Shown here piece after piece: positions 1-7,853 of a stretch of DNA of 64,000 bases. A program made the translations under genes and the position numbers. The notes beneath the pieces were generated by a model that did no database searches, had not been told where the DNA came from, and saw only the letters and a list, made by a program, of their open reading frames with translations. Every line of letters starts with the position of its first letter. The first letter of the stretch is position 1. The DNA is from Flavobacterium wongokense (GTDB taxonomy: Bacteria > Bacteroidota > Bacteroidia > Flavobacteriales > Flavobacteriaceae): NCBI RefSeq assembly GCF_021608265.1, contig NZ_JAKIHP010000006.1:61556-125555 (forward strand), written 5' to 3'.

Positions 1-407
1 GTTATCGGAGCAATCAATCCATAAACTTCGTGACGCAAAAGAAGCAGGGCAAAAATTCCGCCCGTAAATAATGGAATACAAAAATTGATCAATAATCTTT
101 TGGATGAAGCGTTCCAGATGCTTTCTCCCAATCTTTTTGCCTTTTGCCGGGTCATGATAAAGGACGTTATCAATGACAAAACCAAAACTACAAAAGCGGT
201 TAAAACAATCAGCTTAAAGGTCCTGCCTTCAATAATAACGACATCATATTTATTTTGTTCCAAAAGCTGGCTTACAATGTACGCTCCAATCAGTGCATAA
301 ATCCCTGCCAAAATCCCGGATAAACCACTTAATGAAATAAATTGGGTTGATTGCGACATCATTTGTTTGATGTCCTGGATGTCCTTAAGATATTTTTCGT
401 TTTCCAT
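1..407 (-). CDS. Partial membrane protein of unknown function (C-terminus off the left edge)
   Basis: A minus-strand frame starts at 407 and stays open to the window edge, giving 135 codons of a longer protein. It begins MENEKYLKDIQDIKQ, a charged cytoplasmic stretch. A hydrophobic segment follows near residues 25-45 (SLSGLSGILAGIYALIGAYI), then a second near 65-85, then a third starting near residue 110 that runs towards the edge. I recognise this as a multi-pass inner-membrane protein of a kind common in Bacteroidetes, with no assigned function. It is divergent from the M28 peptidase gene at 493, so the AT-rich gap between them probably carries both promoters. Its end and exact length cannot be judged here. 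Confidence 0.75.
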   Translation of the reverse strand, partial: MENEKYLKDIQDIKQMMSQSTQFISLSGLSGILAGIYALIGAYIVSQLLEQNKYDVVIIEGRTFKLIVLTAFVVLVLSLITSFIMTRQKAKRLGESIWNASSKRLLINFCIPLFTGGIFALLLLRHEVYGLIAPI

Positions 408-470
408 TTTAAAGTACTTTGAATGGCAAAGTAAATGAATAATATTTTTTCAACCAAATGTTTTTTCATT

Positions 471-478
471 TATTTTTG
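471..478 (+). promoter_or_regulatory. Bacteroidota -7 element upstream of the M28 peptidase
   Basis: TATTTTTG matches the TAnnTTTG consensus and lies 14 bases before the ATG at 493. No clear TTTG -33 box is present at the usual spacing. The resulting leader would be very short. Confidence 0.4.
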
Positions 479-492
479 AGAAAAAATACACC

Positions 493-1863
493 ATGCAAAA
501 ACTAACCATTTTCCTGTTCCTATTTACTTCTGCAATCCATTCGCAAAGCAACGATAAACAAATGCTTGCCGATATTTACAAATTGTCACTGACCAATTCC
601 CAATGCTATTCCTGGCTTGATTACCTGTCCAATAAAATAGGACAGAGGATATCAGGTTCTGTTGGTGCCGAGAAAGGAGTGGCTTACACCAAACAGCAAT
701 TGGAAACTTTAGGTTTGGACAAGGTATACCTTCAGGAAGTGATGGTGCCAAAATGGGTAAGAGGCGAAAAGGAAACGGCTTTTATCCTCGATGATAAAAA
801 CAAAACCGCAGTTCCAATTTGCGCGCTTGGAGGTTCGATTGCTACTTCGAAAAATGGACTGACTGCTGAAATAATCGAAATCCACAGTCTTAAAGAGTTG
901 GAAACCTTAGCTCCTGAAAAGATCAAAGGGAAAATCGTTTTTTACAACCGCCCTTTTAAAGCTGATAATGTAGATGCCTTCGAATCTTATGGAGGTTGTG
1001 TAGACCAAAGGTTTTATGGCGCAGAAAAAGCTGCAAAAGCCGGAGCAATTGGAACGATTGTACGTTCAATGGGTTTCAGGCTGGATGATTTTCCGCATAC
1101 AGGCATGCAGAGTTATGGTGATTTGGCAAAAGACAAATACATCCCAACAGCGGCAATCAGCACTAATGGAGCCGAATTGTTAAGCAAAAAATTAAAGGAC
1201 AATCCAAAACTGAAATTCTATATGAAGCTTTCCTGCCAGTCTTATGATGATGTGCTTTCGTATAATGTTGTTGGGGAAATTACCGGTTCGGAGCATCCTG
1301 AAAAAATCATGATTGTCGGCGGCCATCTTGATTCCTGGGATTTGGCTGATGGTTCCCACGATGATGGTGCGGGAGTAGTTCAAAGCATGGAAGTTTTGGA
1401 AATATTCAAAAAGCTGAATTATAAGCCAAAAAATACCATTAGGGCAATCCTTTTCATGAATGAGGAATTTGGCGGGAAAGGAGGAAGGAAGTATGAAGAA
1501 TTATCAAAGAAAAACAAGGAAAACCACATCTTCGCACTCGAAAGCGACGCAGGAGGATTTTCACCAAGAGGTTTTAATTTTGAATGCGATGCGGCGAATT
1601 TTGAAAAAGTAATGAACTGGAAACACTTATTCGAACCTTACCTAATCCATAGTTTTAAGATTGGAGGAACAGGTTCGGATATCGGTCATCTGACTTCTGC
1701 CAAAATTGTCAAGGCTGGCCTGACTCCGGATTCGCAGCGCTATTTTGATTACCATCATGCAGCTAATGACAAATTTGATGCAGTCAATAAAAGGGAATTG
1801 GAATTGGGTGCCGCAACCATGGCTTCGTTAATGTACCTATTCGACCAATATGGAATAGATTAG
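493..1863 (+). CDS. Secreted M28-family zinc aminopeptidase/carboxypeptidase
   Basis: A 456-residue exported metallopeptidase. A signal peptide covers about residues 1-17 (MQKLTIFLFLFTSAIHS). A protease-associated (PA) type region spans about 125-245. The M28 catalytic domain covers about 250-450. Visible zinc-site residues are H278 in GGHLD, D290 in the DDGAG motif, the catalytic E324/E325 in MNEEFGG, D352 in ESDAGG and a histidine in DYHHAAND (421-422). This is the order of the carboxypeptidase Q/aminopeptidase Y-like branch, which trims oligopeptides with two zinc ions. The product probably acts in the periplasm or outside the cell in peptide scavenging. It stands alone, ends at a strong bidirectional terminator, and has no T9SS sorting domain. 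The family call is secure; the substrate is not known. Confidence 0.9.
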   Translation: MQKLTIFLFLFTSAIHSQSNDKQMLADIYKLSLTNSQCYSWLDYLSNKIGQRISGSVGAEKGVAYTKQQLETLGLDKVYLQEVMVPKWVRGEKETAFILDDKNKTAVPICALGGSIATSKNGLTAEIIEIHSLKELETLAPEKIKGKIVFYNRPFKADNVDAFESYGGCVDQRFYGAEKAAKAGAIGTIVRSMGFRLDDFPHTGMQSYGDLAKDKYIPTAAISTNGAELLSKKLKDNPKLKFYMKLSCQSYDDVLSYNVVGEITGSEHPEKIMIVGGHLDSWDLADGSHDDGAGVVQSMEVLEIFKKLNYKPKNTIRAILFMNEEFGGKGGRKYEELSKKNKENHIFALESDAGGFSPRGFNFECDAANFEKVMNWKHLFEPYLIHSFKIGGTGSDIGHLTSAKIVKAGLTPDSQRYFDYHHAANDKFDAVNKRELELGAATMASLMYLFDQYGID

Positions 1864-1880
1864 TCGATCTTATTAAAAGA

Positions 1881-1915
1881 AAAAAGCCGCCTTGTTAAAA
1901 ACGAGGCGGCTTTTT
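1881..1915. terminator. Bidirectional intrinsic terminator
   Basis: A perfect 12-bp stem (AAAAAGCCGCCT / AGGCGGCTTTTT) with an 11-base loop, flanked by A and T runs. It lies between the convergent M28 peptidase gene and the outer-membrane protein gene and can serve both. Confidence 0.9.
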
Positions 1916-1934
1916 TTATATGTTTTGTATTTTC

Positions 1935-2795
1935 TTAAATGTTGAATATTCCTCCAAAGGCAACAATCCTTTCGAGAAACCTAAAGTGTTGTGAAGCCCT
2001 ATCAGCAGGATCGTGAGTAGTCCTGATATCGTTCATGTTGATATAACCTCCCTTAAGTTCGGTTTGAAGGAAGTAATGTTTGAAGAAGGTAAAATTCAAA
2101 CCAACTTTAGCTGAAACACCAAATCCTGAAACATGGAAATCATCATGTCTTTCTTTCCCTAGCAGAGTAGCATTTGTTTTTGGATATAATATACCACCAC
2201 CAACACCTTCTGTAATGTTCAACTGGAATACATCCGTATTTCTGATTCCAAATAATTTGGAAATGTCATCCACACGCGAAAATTCGGTGTGTACGTAATT
2301 TAGTCCGTCAGTGTGTTCAAATCTAAGGAAAGTTCCATCGCTTAGGTCGATTGTATTATTCCCTGATGGTAGATAAACCCCGGAATGCTCAGGATATGAA
2401 TCGCCAACAACCCCGCCAATGTGCGCAATCTGATTTTGATTCATAACGTATTTCATATGGTCAACACCAATGGCAATGTTATAATGGTCATTTATAAAAT
2501 AACCAATCCTCAAATTGGTTTGCGGAATGGTCATTCGAGCCGGGTTTACATAATCAATGCTCCAGCCTTTTGGTTTGTCACTGGCTTGGACATCATACAA
2601 GGTAAAATCGTAATCCGGGCCCTTGAAATGAATATCCGATTTGGTAAAGCTTTCGCGATTTCCACCCCAATAAATAAAGAATTTCCCTTTATTGTGCGCA
2701 GTATATTTTGAAGGATTGGTAGTGGTTTGATCCTGCGCTGTAACACTTTGCGTCAAGGCGCAAATCATAAATGAAAAGAAGAATATTTTTTTCAC
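1935..2795 (-). CDS. Predicted outer-membrane beta-barrel protein of unknown function
   Basis: A 286-residue protein with a clear signal peptide (MKKIFFFSFMICALTQSVTA, cut after TAQ). The mature part alternates polar and aromatic residues, as expected for beta strands (FFIYWGGNRE, LRIGYFINDHYNIAIG, KVGLNFTFFKHYFLQTELKGGY), and ends in a hydrophobic FGGIFNI. This pattern fits a small outer-membrane barrel. It starts 10 bases after the kdsA stop and is probably cotranscribed with kdsA, which makes a lipopolysaccharide precursor, so an envelope role is plausible. I do not recognise a named family. The barrel call is an inference from composition and signal peptide. Confidence 0.7.
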   Translation of the reverse strand: MKKIFFFSFMICALTQSVTAQDQTTTNPSKYTAHNKGKFFIYWGGNRESFTKSDIHFKGPDYDFTLYDVQASDKPKGWSIDYVNPARMTIPQTNLRIGYFINDHYNIAIGVDHMKYVMNQNQIAHIGGVVGDSYPEHSGVYLPSGNNTIDLSDGTFLRFEHTDGLNYVHTEFSRVDDISKLFGIRNTDVFQLNITEGVGGGILYPKTNATLLGKERHDDFHVSGFGVSAKVGLNFTFFKHYFLQTELKGGYINMNDIRTTHDPADRASQHFRFLERIVAFGGIFNI

Positions 2796-2805
2796 CGTTT
2801 AAATA

Positions 2806-3624
2806 TTAAAATTGATTTATTGTTTTCCTGATGGCAACCAAACGGGTCATCAAACCTTCGAAGTAGTCCAAATGCAGCATATTGGCTCCATCACTTTTAG
2901 CATTTGCAGGGTCGAAATGGGTTTCAATGAAGATACCGTCAACACCAACAACAATTCCTGCTTTGGCAATCGTTTCAATCATATCAGGCCTTCCACCGGT
3001 TACACCAGCAGTTTGATTGGGTTGTTGTAATGAATGGGTAACGTCCAAAACAGTGGTTGCATATTGCTGCATCGTCGGGATTCCACGGAAATCAACAATC
3101 ATATCCTGATAGCCAAACATGGTTCCCCTATCGGTAACCATTACGTTTTGGTTGTTGCAGTCCAACACTTTCTGAACGGCGTGTTTCATGCTTTCCGGAC
3201 TCATGAATTGTCCTTTTTTCAAATTCACCACTTTTCCAGTATTGGCCGCAGCCACAACTAAATCAGTCTGGCGAACCAGGAAAGCCGGAATCTGCAATAC
3301 ATCAACATATTGGGCAGCTTTGTCTGCATCTTCGTTGGTATGGATGTCGGTAACTGTTGGAATATGGAAAGTTTCAGAAACCTTTCGAAGTATCTTTAAC
3401 GCTTTTTCATCGCCAATTCCACAAAAGCTGTCAATTCTTGAACGATTCGCTTTTTTGAAAGAGCCTTTAAAAACGTAAGGTATTTGTAATTTATCGGTCA
3501 CAGTGACCAATTTTTCAGCAATTCTCATTGCCATTTCTTCGCCTTCAATGGCACATGGACCGGCAAGTACAAAGAAATTTCCACTATCAGTATTCTTGAT
3601 TTGTGGAATAGCATTAATATTCAT
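2806..3624 (-). CDS. kdsA: 3-deoxy-8-phosphooctulonate synthase
   Basis: 272 residues, the usual length for KdsA. The enzyme condenses arabinose 5-phosphate and phosphoenolpyruvate to Kdo 8-phosphate in the cytoplasm, the committed step of Kdo supply for lipopolysaccharide. Landmarks are the N-terminal LAGPCAIE motif, YVFKGSFKKANRSR, the DIHTNEDA segment, LQIPAFLVRQTDL, VTDRGTMFGY, DVTHSLQQP and the C-terminal VDGIFIETHFDP. The start gives a normal N-terminus (MNINAIPQIKN) and lies just downstream of a good -7 element. The outer-membrane protein gene follows 10 bases after the stop, suggesting a two-gene operon. Confidence 0.97.
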   Translation of the reverse strand: MNINAIPQIKNTDSGNFFVLAGPCAIEGEEMAMRIAEKLVTVTDKLQIPYVFKGSFKKANRSRIDSFCGIGDEKALKILRKVSETFHIPTVTDIHTNEDADKAAQYVDVLQIPAFLVRQTDLVVAAANTGKVVNLKKGQFMSPESMKHAVQKVLDCNNQNVMVTDRGTMFGYQDMIVDFRGIPTMQQYATTVLDVTHSLQQPNQTAGVTGGRPDMIETIAKAGIVVGVDGIFIETHFDPANAKSDGANMLHLDYFEGLMTRLVAIRKTINQF

Positions 3625-3645
3625 AGTGCGTGTTTTTTATCGGCG

Positions 3646-3653
3646 CAAAGGTA
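3646..3653 (-). promoter_or_regulatory. -7 element of the kdsA promoter
   Basis: On the minus strand TACCTTTG, followed by C, matches TAnnTTTG. It lies 21 bases before the kdsA ATG. A TTG sits 23 bases upstream of it, at the long end of the spacing reported for Flavobacterium promoters. Confidence 0.6.
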
Positions 3654-3691
3654 CTATTAATTTGCAATAATTTTAACAACAATATGTTAAC

Positions 3692-4150
3692 TTATTTTTT
3701 TATCGAAAGACCCATTGGAACGAGCAAATAGCCTCGCTCATAAATGTTTACATATAATCTTACGGGTTTGTCCTGGCCTTCCCATCGGAGTTCGTAGACA
3801 TCCAGGAAACCGGCACCCATATCTATGTTTTTTGTTGGAAACGGGCAACAGCTTTCTATTTTGGTGAAGGTTATGGTTTCACCATTTGGCCCGGCCAAAG
3901 CATTCAGGTAACGCTCAGCATTGAGATTTTCATCTTTGGCATTGATATAGAAAACATTGACCGGATAATCGGCATCGTAGCCATATTTCCGGTCTTTGGC
4001 GAATTCCGTTAAAACGAAAGTATTGTTATTGGATAATTTTGGTAGCGGTGCGTTGTTATCAACATTTTTAAGGGTGGATCTTGTACTGACGCAGGAAGAG
4101 AATAATGAAATTAGTACAATGAAAATGGTTAGTCTGGCTGTGTTCTTCAT
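3692..4150 (-). CDS. Small lipoprotein of unknown function
   Basis: I choose the start at 4150 (MKNTARL) rather than the in-frame ATG at 4186, because it places a lipoprotein signal at the N-terminus: a hydrophobic stretch (LTIFIVLISLF) followed by the lipobox LFSSC. The product is about 152 residues. The mature part includes the segment ESCCPFPTKNIDMGAGFLDVYELRWEG split around a CC pair, and it ends near LVPMGLSIKK. From memory, flavobacterial homologues next to kdsA often carry the misleading name '2-dehydro-3-deoxyphosphooctonate aldolase'. Nothing in this sequence looks like an aldolase, so I treat that name as a likely neighbour-transfer error. It follows the DUF4199 gene by 40 bases on the same strand. 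Confidence 0.8.
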   Translation of the reverse strand: MKNTARLTIFIVLISLFSSCVSTRSTLKNVDNNAPLPKLSNNNTFVLTEFAKDRKYGYDADYPVNVFYINAKDENLNAERYLNALAGPNGETITFTKIESCCPFPTKNIDMGAGFLDVYELRWEGQDKPVRLYVNIYERGYLLVPMGLSIKK

Positions 4151-4190
4151 GATAAAAATATTTTTTCTTCGTTCTGCAATAATCATGCTA

Positions 4191-4673
4191 CTATCTTTTG
4201 TTCCTTAGGAATACCGATACAATGGCTCCGGTTATAAAACCTTTAGAAAGTGCCGTAAACGAACTTTCGATGATATAGGTTTTGAGGTTGAAATAAACTT
4301 TGGCATTTGCCAATGTCATGTATTTGTGCTCTACTTTGTAGGCAATGATGGTGTCAAAAAAGTGAGGCGTAATGCTTTTGTAAATGACAAACTGCGCAAA
4401 AGGATTCAGTAATGCGATGATAAACGAAAGCACAAGCCCGCTTACAAATCCTTCCCTAAAACTCATGCTGTTGTTGTAAACGTATTTCTTTTTTTCCTTC
4501 AGTGCCAGATAGAAAAACAGGAAAGCCGGGAATACAAAAAGATTGGTGTACATTCCGTATTCTGCGATATATTCATCGTGAAGCCCGATGGTCTTTTCAC
4601 CAATTGCCCAGGCCAGAGTCAGTAAAGTAAAACGAAGTGCCCATTTTATTTCTATCGAAAAGTTTTTACTCAC
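4191..4673 (-). CDS. DUF4199-family membrane protein
   Basis: 160 residues with four hydrophobic segments: about 10-28 (WALRFTLLTLAWAIG), 42-58 (NLFVFPAFLFFYLAL), 72-95 (FVSGLVLSFIIALLNPFAQFVI) and 138-155 (ALSKGFITGAIVSVF). The MSFREGFVSGL segment between helices two and three is typical of the DUF4199 family, which is widespread in Bacteroidetes and has no known function. It is the first gene of a pair with the small lipoprotein and is divergent from the sulfur transporter genes. Confidence 0.85.
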   Translation of the reverse strand: MSKNFSIEIKWALRFTLLTLAWAIGEKTIGLHDEYIAEYGMYTNLFVFPAFLFFYLALKEKKKYVYNNSMSFREGFVSGLVLSFIIALLNPFAQFVIYKSITPHFFDTIIAYKVEHKYMTLANAKVYFNLKTYIIESSFTALSKGFITGAIVSVFLRNKR

Positions 4674-4737
4674 TTTTTTATATTGTTTTTTTTGTGTTCG
4701 TGAATCTTCGATTTCATTTGGTTTTAAAATTTGGCTT

Positions 4738-4745
4738 CAAAAATA
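4738..4745 (-). promoter_or_regulatory. Candidate -7 element for the DUF4199/lipoprotein pair
   Basis: The minus strand reads TATTTTTG, matching TAnnTTTG, about 65 bases before the DUF4199 start. No convincing -33 box is visible. Confidence 0.35.
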
Positions 4746-4770
4746 CTTCATTTCGATAATTTAATATTGC

Positions 4771-4778
4771 TATTTTTG
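4771..4778 (+). promoter_or_regulatory. -7 element upstream of the YeeE/YedE pair
   Basis: TATTTTTG matches TAnnTTTG, 15 bases before the ATG at 4794. TTTC 16 bases upstream may act as a weak -33 box. Confidence 0.45.
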
Positions 4779-4793
4779 TAAAAAATCAACCTT

Positions 4794-5351
4794 ATGGAAT
4801 TTATAACCCACACTTGGCATTGGTCGGTTGCAGGTTTTCTGATTGCTGCGATTATGCTCACCCTAAATTATTTTGGGAAAGTATTCGGAATGTCGTCCAA
4901 TTTACGCTCGTTATGTTCGATGACCGGAGTTGGAAAAAAGGTTCCGTTTTTTGATTGGGACTGGAAGTCGCAACGCTGGAATTTAGCCGTAGTGCTTGGC
5001 GCGATGCTTGGCGGTTATGTTGCTGTTCATTTTTTGAGCGATGCTTCGAATGTAGCTCTCAATCCTAAAACCATTGAACAATTAGCCGCAATGGGAATTG
5101 ATGCACCAAACGGAAAGCTTTTACCCGATGCCTTATTTGGCAACCAAATATTTGAATCCCCAAAAATGATACTGATCCTTCTTGGAGGTGGTTTGCTGAT
5201 TGGCTTTGGTTCGCGTTATGCCGGAGGTTGCACTTCGGGGCATGCGATTGCCGGAATGAGTAACCTGCAGATTCCTTCTTTGAAGGCTGTGATTGGTTTC
5301 TTTGTAGGCGGTTTGATTATGGCGCATTTTATTTTACCCTTATTATTCTAA
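4794..5351 (+). CDS. YeeE/YedE-family sulfur transporter, first half
   Basis: 185 residues, a polytopic membrane protein of the YeeE/YedE (sulfur transport, TsuA-like) family. The diagnostic segment GSRYAGGCTSGHAIAGMS lies near residues 142-159 and carries the conserved cysteine that binds the sulfur substrate. Hydrophobic segments lie near 8-28, 68-82, 124-142 and 164-184. An extra loop after helix two (SDASNVALNPKTIEQLA) faces one side of the membrane. The second half of the transporter is a separate gene three bases downstream. Together they should form one thiosulfate- or sulfide-type uptake unit. The exact substrate cannot be read from sequence. Confidence 0.9.
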   Translation: MEFITHTWHWSVAGFLIAAIMLTLNYFGKVFGMSSNLRSLCSMTGVGKKVPFFDWDWKSQRWNLAVVLGAMLGGYVAVHFLSDASNVALNPKTIEQLAAMGIDAPNGKLLPDALFGNQIFESPKMILILLGGGLLIGFGSRYAGGCTSGHAIAGMSNLQIPSLKAVIGFFVGGLIMAHFILPLLF

Positions 5352-5354
5352 GCT

Positions 5355-5768
5355 ATGAAATACATTAAATATATATTAGTTGGTTTTATATTCGGAATCG
5401 TATTGACCAAAGCCGAAGCAGTTTCCTGGTACCGCATTTATGAAATGTTCCAATTCCAGTCGTTCCATATGTATGGGATTATCATGACGGCAATTGCAGT
5501 TGGTGTTATTGGAGTTCAAATCATTAAAAAGCAACAATTGAAAGACATTGAAGGCAAACCCATAGAAATACAGGATAAGGAAAAAGGCAGTGCGCGTTAT
5601 TGGATTGGTGGAGTCCTTTTTGGATTAGGCTGGGCAATGGTTGGAGCGTGTCCCGGGCCAATATTCATTATGCTTGGAGCAGGTTTCATCAGTGTTGGAC
5701 TGATATTGATTGGTGCCGTATTGGGAACGTTTTTATACGGTGTCTTGAAGGATAAGCTACCTCACTAA
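5355..5768 (+). CDS. YeeE/YedE-family sulfur transporter, second half (DUF6691-type)
   Basis: 137 residues with four likely membrane segments. The key motif is GLGWAMVGACPGPIFIMLG near residues 92-110, the counterpart of the cysteine motif in the upstream gene. It starts three bases after the first half ends, so the two are almost certainly cotranslated and form a pseudo-symmetric transporter that is a single polypeptide in enterobacteria. The N-terminal helix (YIKYILVGFIFGIVLTKAEAVSWYR, split by a charged pair) is typical of this small-subunit family. Its stop is followed by an 11-bp tandem repeat and a convergent gene. Confidence 0.9.
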   Translation: MKYIKYILVGFIFGIVLTKAEAVSWYRIYEMFQFQSFHMYGIIMTAIAVGVIGVQIIKKQQLKDIEGKPIEIQDKEKGSARYWIGGVLFGLGWAMVGACPGPIFIMLGAGFISVGLILIGAVLGTFLYGVLKDKLPH

Positions 5769-5799
5769 AAAAGCTATTTTACATAATCCACAACGCTTT

Positions 5800-5854
5800 A
5801 TGTATGCACTATCTATGCTTTATCTATGGAGCATCTATGGAGTATCTATGCTTC
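5800..5854. repeat. Five tandem copies of an 11-bp unit (ATCTATGnnnn)
   Basis: Units start at 5800 (ATGTATGcact), 5811 (ATCTATGcttt), 5822 (ATCTATGgagc), 5833 (ATCTATGgagt) and 5844 (ATCTATGcttc). The array fills the gap between two convergent genes. The last unit contains the TAG stop and final codons of the lysoplasmalogenase gene. Confidence 0.9.
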
Positions 5855-6544
5855 TTCTACTGAATATTCCGGTTGTTGTTTCAGATTGAGTTTCAGAATC
5901 CCATCGGTAATGCAGAACTGTGCAATCAGGTAGGTTATCATTATCGAATAGGAAGCAGAATCCAAAGGTGAATGAAACTTATCTATTGCCAAAATACTGT
6001 CTGAAACCACAAAAAAAGCAGCACCAAGAAGTACCCTGTATTTTGCTTCGCCTTTCCAGTCGAAAGTTCCTTTCAAAGCCATTTTGAACATAATGGTAAT
6101 GATCAGTGCGTAAGCGGTCACCGGAAATTTCAAGTCTCCCAGAGTCGGAATCAATACCCAAAGCATGCTTACCAGATAAATTGTGGCGCCCACAAATCCC
6201 AACCAGAACATCGGTTCCTTAAAACTGATATGAACCGATTTTTGTTTGGCAAAAAGTACGATAAACAAAATATGGGCTATCAGGAATGCTACCAATCCGA
6301 AGATGAAGAATTCTTCGCCTTTATCGGCAAACATTAAAATGCAGTCACCAATCCATGAAAATAAAAGCGCAGCCAACAGCCATTTCTTGGTTTCAAACGA
6401 ATCGCTTTTTGCTACAGCATAAAACAAAAAAGGAAGCAGAAATGGTTTTAAATACCAGGTAAGCGTATCGTTTTCGGTTAAGAGGAGGATTGCATATATA
6501 AAACCAAACGCCAGGAAACCCTGTAATAATTTTTGACTATTCAT
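5846..6544 (-). CDS. YhhN-family lysoplasmalogenase
   Basis: I take the start at 6544 (MNSQKLLQGF), not the upstream in-frame ATG at 6586, because it gives a normal membrane N-terminus and an 8-base overlap with the preceding gene. The 232-residue product has about eight hydrophobic segments. It carries the YhhN/TMEM86 signature region: FSWIGDCILMF, then FGLVAFLIAHILFIV, and later FFVVSDSILAIDKF with conserved aspartates. Members of this family hydrolyse the vinyl-ether bond of lysoplasmalogens in the membrane. The overlap with the alkylglycerol monooxygenase-like gene upstream suggests coupled translation and a shared role in ether-lipid breakdown. The family is clear; the activity is inferred. 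Confidence 0.9.
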   Translation of the reverse strand: MNSQKLLQGFLAFGFIYAILLLTENDTLTWYLKPFLLPFLFYAVAKSDSFETKKWLLAALLFSWIGDCILMFADKGEEFFIFGLVAFLIAHILFIVLFAKQKSVHISFKEPMFWLGFVGATIYLVSMLWVLIPTLGDLKFPVTAYALIITIMFKMALKGTFDWKGEAKYRVLLGAAFFVVSDSILAIDKFHSPLDSASYSIMITYLIAQFCITDGILKLNLKQQPEYSVEEA

Positions 6545-7808
6545 AGGAAAGGGAGTTTTGCGTGTTTTTAAATTCGACCAATACAAAATAAAGGCTCATA
6601 GCCAGGGATATGGTGAAGTAAGCCATCAGCATCCAGTTGGAATAGGGCAACAATTTTGACATCCCAAACCAATCGCCATAATAATAAAGGATACCGATGG
6701 AAACGATGAACCGCAATCCTTCCCAGAAGACCGAGAATTTCCGGGTGTCCATCAATTCGGTATAACTGTAAACCGTCAGGAAAACAAAGAAGCCATACAC
6801 AAAAATATTCGGCAGGCCAATGCTGGCAATATTCCCAAAAAGATAACTGATTAATCCGAGTGTGGTAAACAACTGGATTACCGACCAATATTTCAAAAGT
6901 GCCGAATGTTCATGGCCGTATTTGTCAAAACTATAGACATCCGAGATTTTATCAATAGGGTGTTTCTCATCGAAATTTTCGGGGCGCCATCCTGTTGGTT
7001 TGAACCAGATTGTGAATTTGTCTTTCCAGTTTTCGGCGTGATAGGCATCCTTAATCAACAGCCACAAATGCTGAAAGTTAATCCGAATGGGATTCCAGGT
7101 TTGCGCCGGTCTTGTGATTCCGTATACAGGTGGCACGTTATCCAGTTCTTCCTGAAAAGTGCCAAACCATTTGTCCCAAAAAATAAAAATCTGACCGTGG
7201 TTCTTATCCATATATTCGGGATTAATCGCATGATGGACACGATGATGGGAAGGCGTAACGAGGAATTTTTCAACAAATCCCAGTTTGCCGATGTATCTGG
7301 TATGGTACCAAAACTGCAGGAACAAATGTATTGGAAGTAAAATGGCAATCACTTTGGATGGAACTCCGAGAATGGCTGCGGGCAGCAATAAAAATGTGAA
7401 CAGATTGACAAAGCTCGAAATGGGTTGGCGCAAGGCACAGGCCAGATTGAATTCTTCACTACTGTGGTGGATGGCGTGCTTGTTCCAGAAGAAATTGATT
7501 TGGTGTGCCCAACGATGTCCCCAATAGCCATAGAAATCAATTACAAAAAAGGCAATGATAAAGGTGAGGGCAGTGGCTTCGATATGGATGAGTGCCAGAT
7601 GATTTACCATCCATTCATAGGAAATAATCGCGATGCTCAGCCCCAAGGCATCTTTGACAGCGTTGGTCATTCCGGAGCTGATACTCGAAACACTGTCCAT
7701 GATTGGCGTATGATTTACACCCTTGAAATAGCCATAAGTTCTTTCGATGAAAATCAGCAAAAGGAAAAATGGCATTGCAATCAGTAAAATTTTCCCGTAT
7801 TCTTCCAT
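6537..7808 (-). CDS. Membrane di-iron fatty acid hydroxylase, alkylglycerol monooxygenase-like
   Basis: Start chosen at 7808 (MEEYGKILLIAMPFF), where a -7 element lies just upstream, rather than the ATG at 7838. The 423-residue protein has the three histidine clusters of the fatty acid hydroxylase/sterol desaturase superfamily: HRWAH (98-102), HAIHH (111-115) and HHRVHH (188-193). These ligate a di-iron centre in the membrane. The total length of about 420-445 residues, the PVYGITRPAQTWNPI segment after the histidine core and the extra C-terminal membrane helices resemble alkylglycerol monooxygenase (TMEM195/AGMO). That enzyme cleaves the ether bond of glyceryl ethers. The neighbouring lysoplasmalogenase supports this reading. 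A different lipid hydroxylation remains possible. Confidence 0.85.
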   Translation of the reverse strand: MEEYGKILLIAMPFFLLLIFIERTYGYFKGVNHTPIMDSVSSISSGMTNAVKDALGLSIAIISYEWMVNHLALIHIEATALTFIIAFFVIDFYGYWGHRWAHQINFFWNKHAIHHSSEEFNLACALRQPISSFVNLFTFLLLPAAILGVPSKVIAILLPIHLFLQFWYHTRYIGKLGFVEKFLVTPSHHRVHHAINPEYMDKNHGQIFIFWDKWFGTFQEELDNVPPVYGITRPAQTWNPIRINFQHLWLLIKDAYHAENWKDKFTIWFKPTGWRPENFDEKHPIDKISDVYSFDKYGHEHSALLKYWSVIQLFTTLGLISYLFGNIASIGLPNIFVYGFFVFLTVYSYTELMDTRKFSVFWEGLRFIVSIGILYYYGDWFGMSKLLPYSNWMLMAYFTISLAMSLYFVLVEFKNTQNSLSYE

Positions 7809-7826
7809 AACGTTGAATTTGTTCTT

Positions 7827-7834
7827 CAAATATA
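7827..7834 (-). promoter_or_regulatory. -7 element for the hydroxylase/lysoplasmalogenase operon
   Basis: The minus strand reads TATATTTG, matching TAnnTTTG, 18 bases before the chosen ATG at 7808. It lies in the 45-base gap after the stop of the giant surface-protein gene. Confidence 0.5.
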
Positions 7835-7853
7835 ACAAATTCCGATTCCGGTT

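Noticed and set aside
85..300. Plus-strand 71-codon frame at the left edge
   Set aside because: It is antisense to a membrane protein frame that is open to the window edge and has a proper start.
2080..2298. Plus-strand frames opposite the outer-membrane protein and kdsA
   Set aside because: They overlap well-supported minus-strand genes, lack start signals, and resemble no protein.
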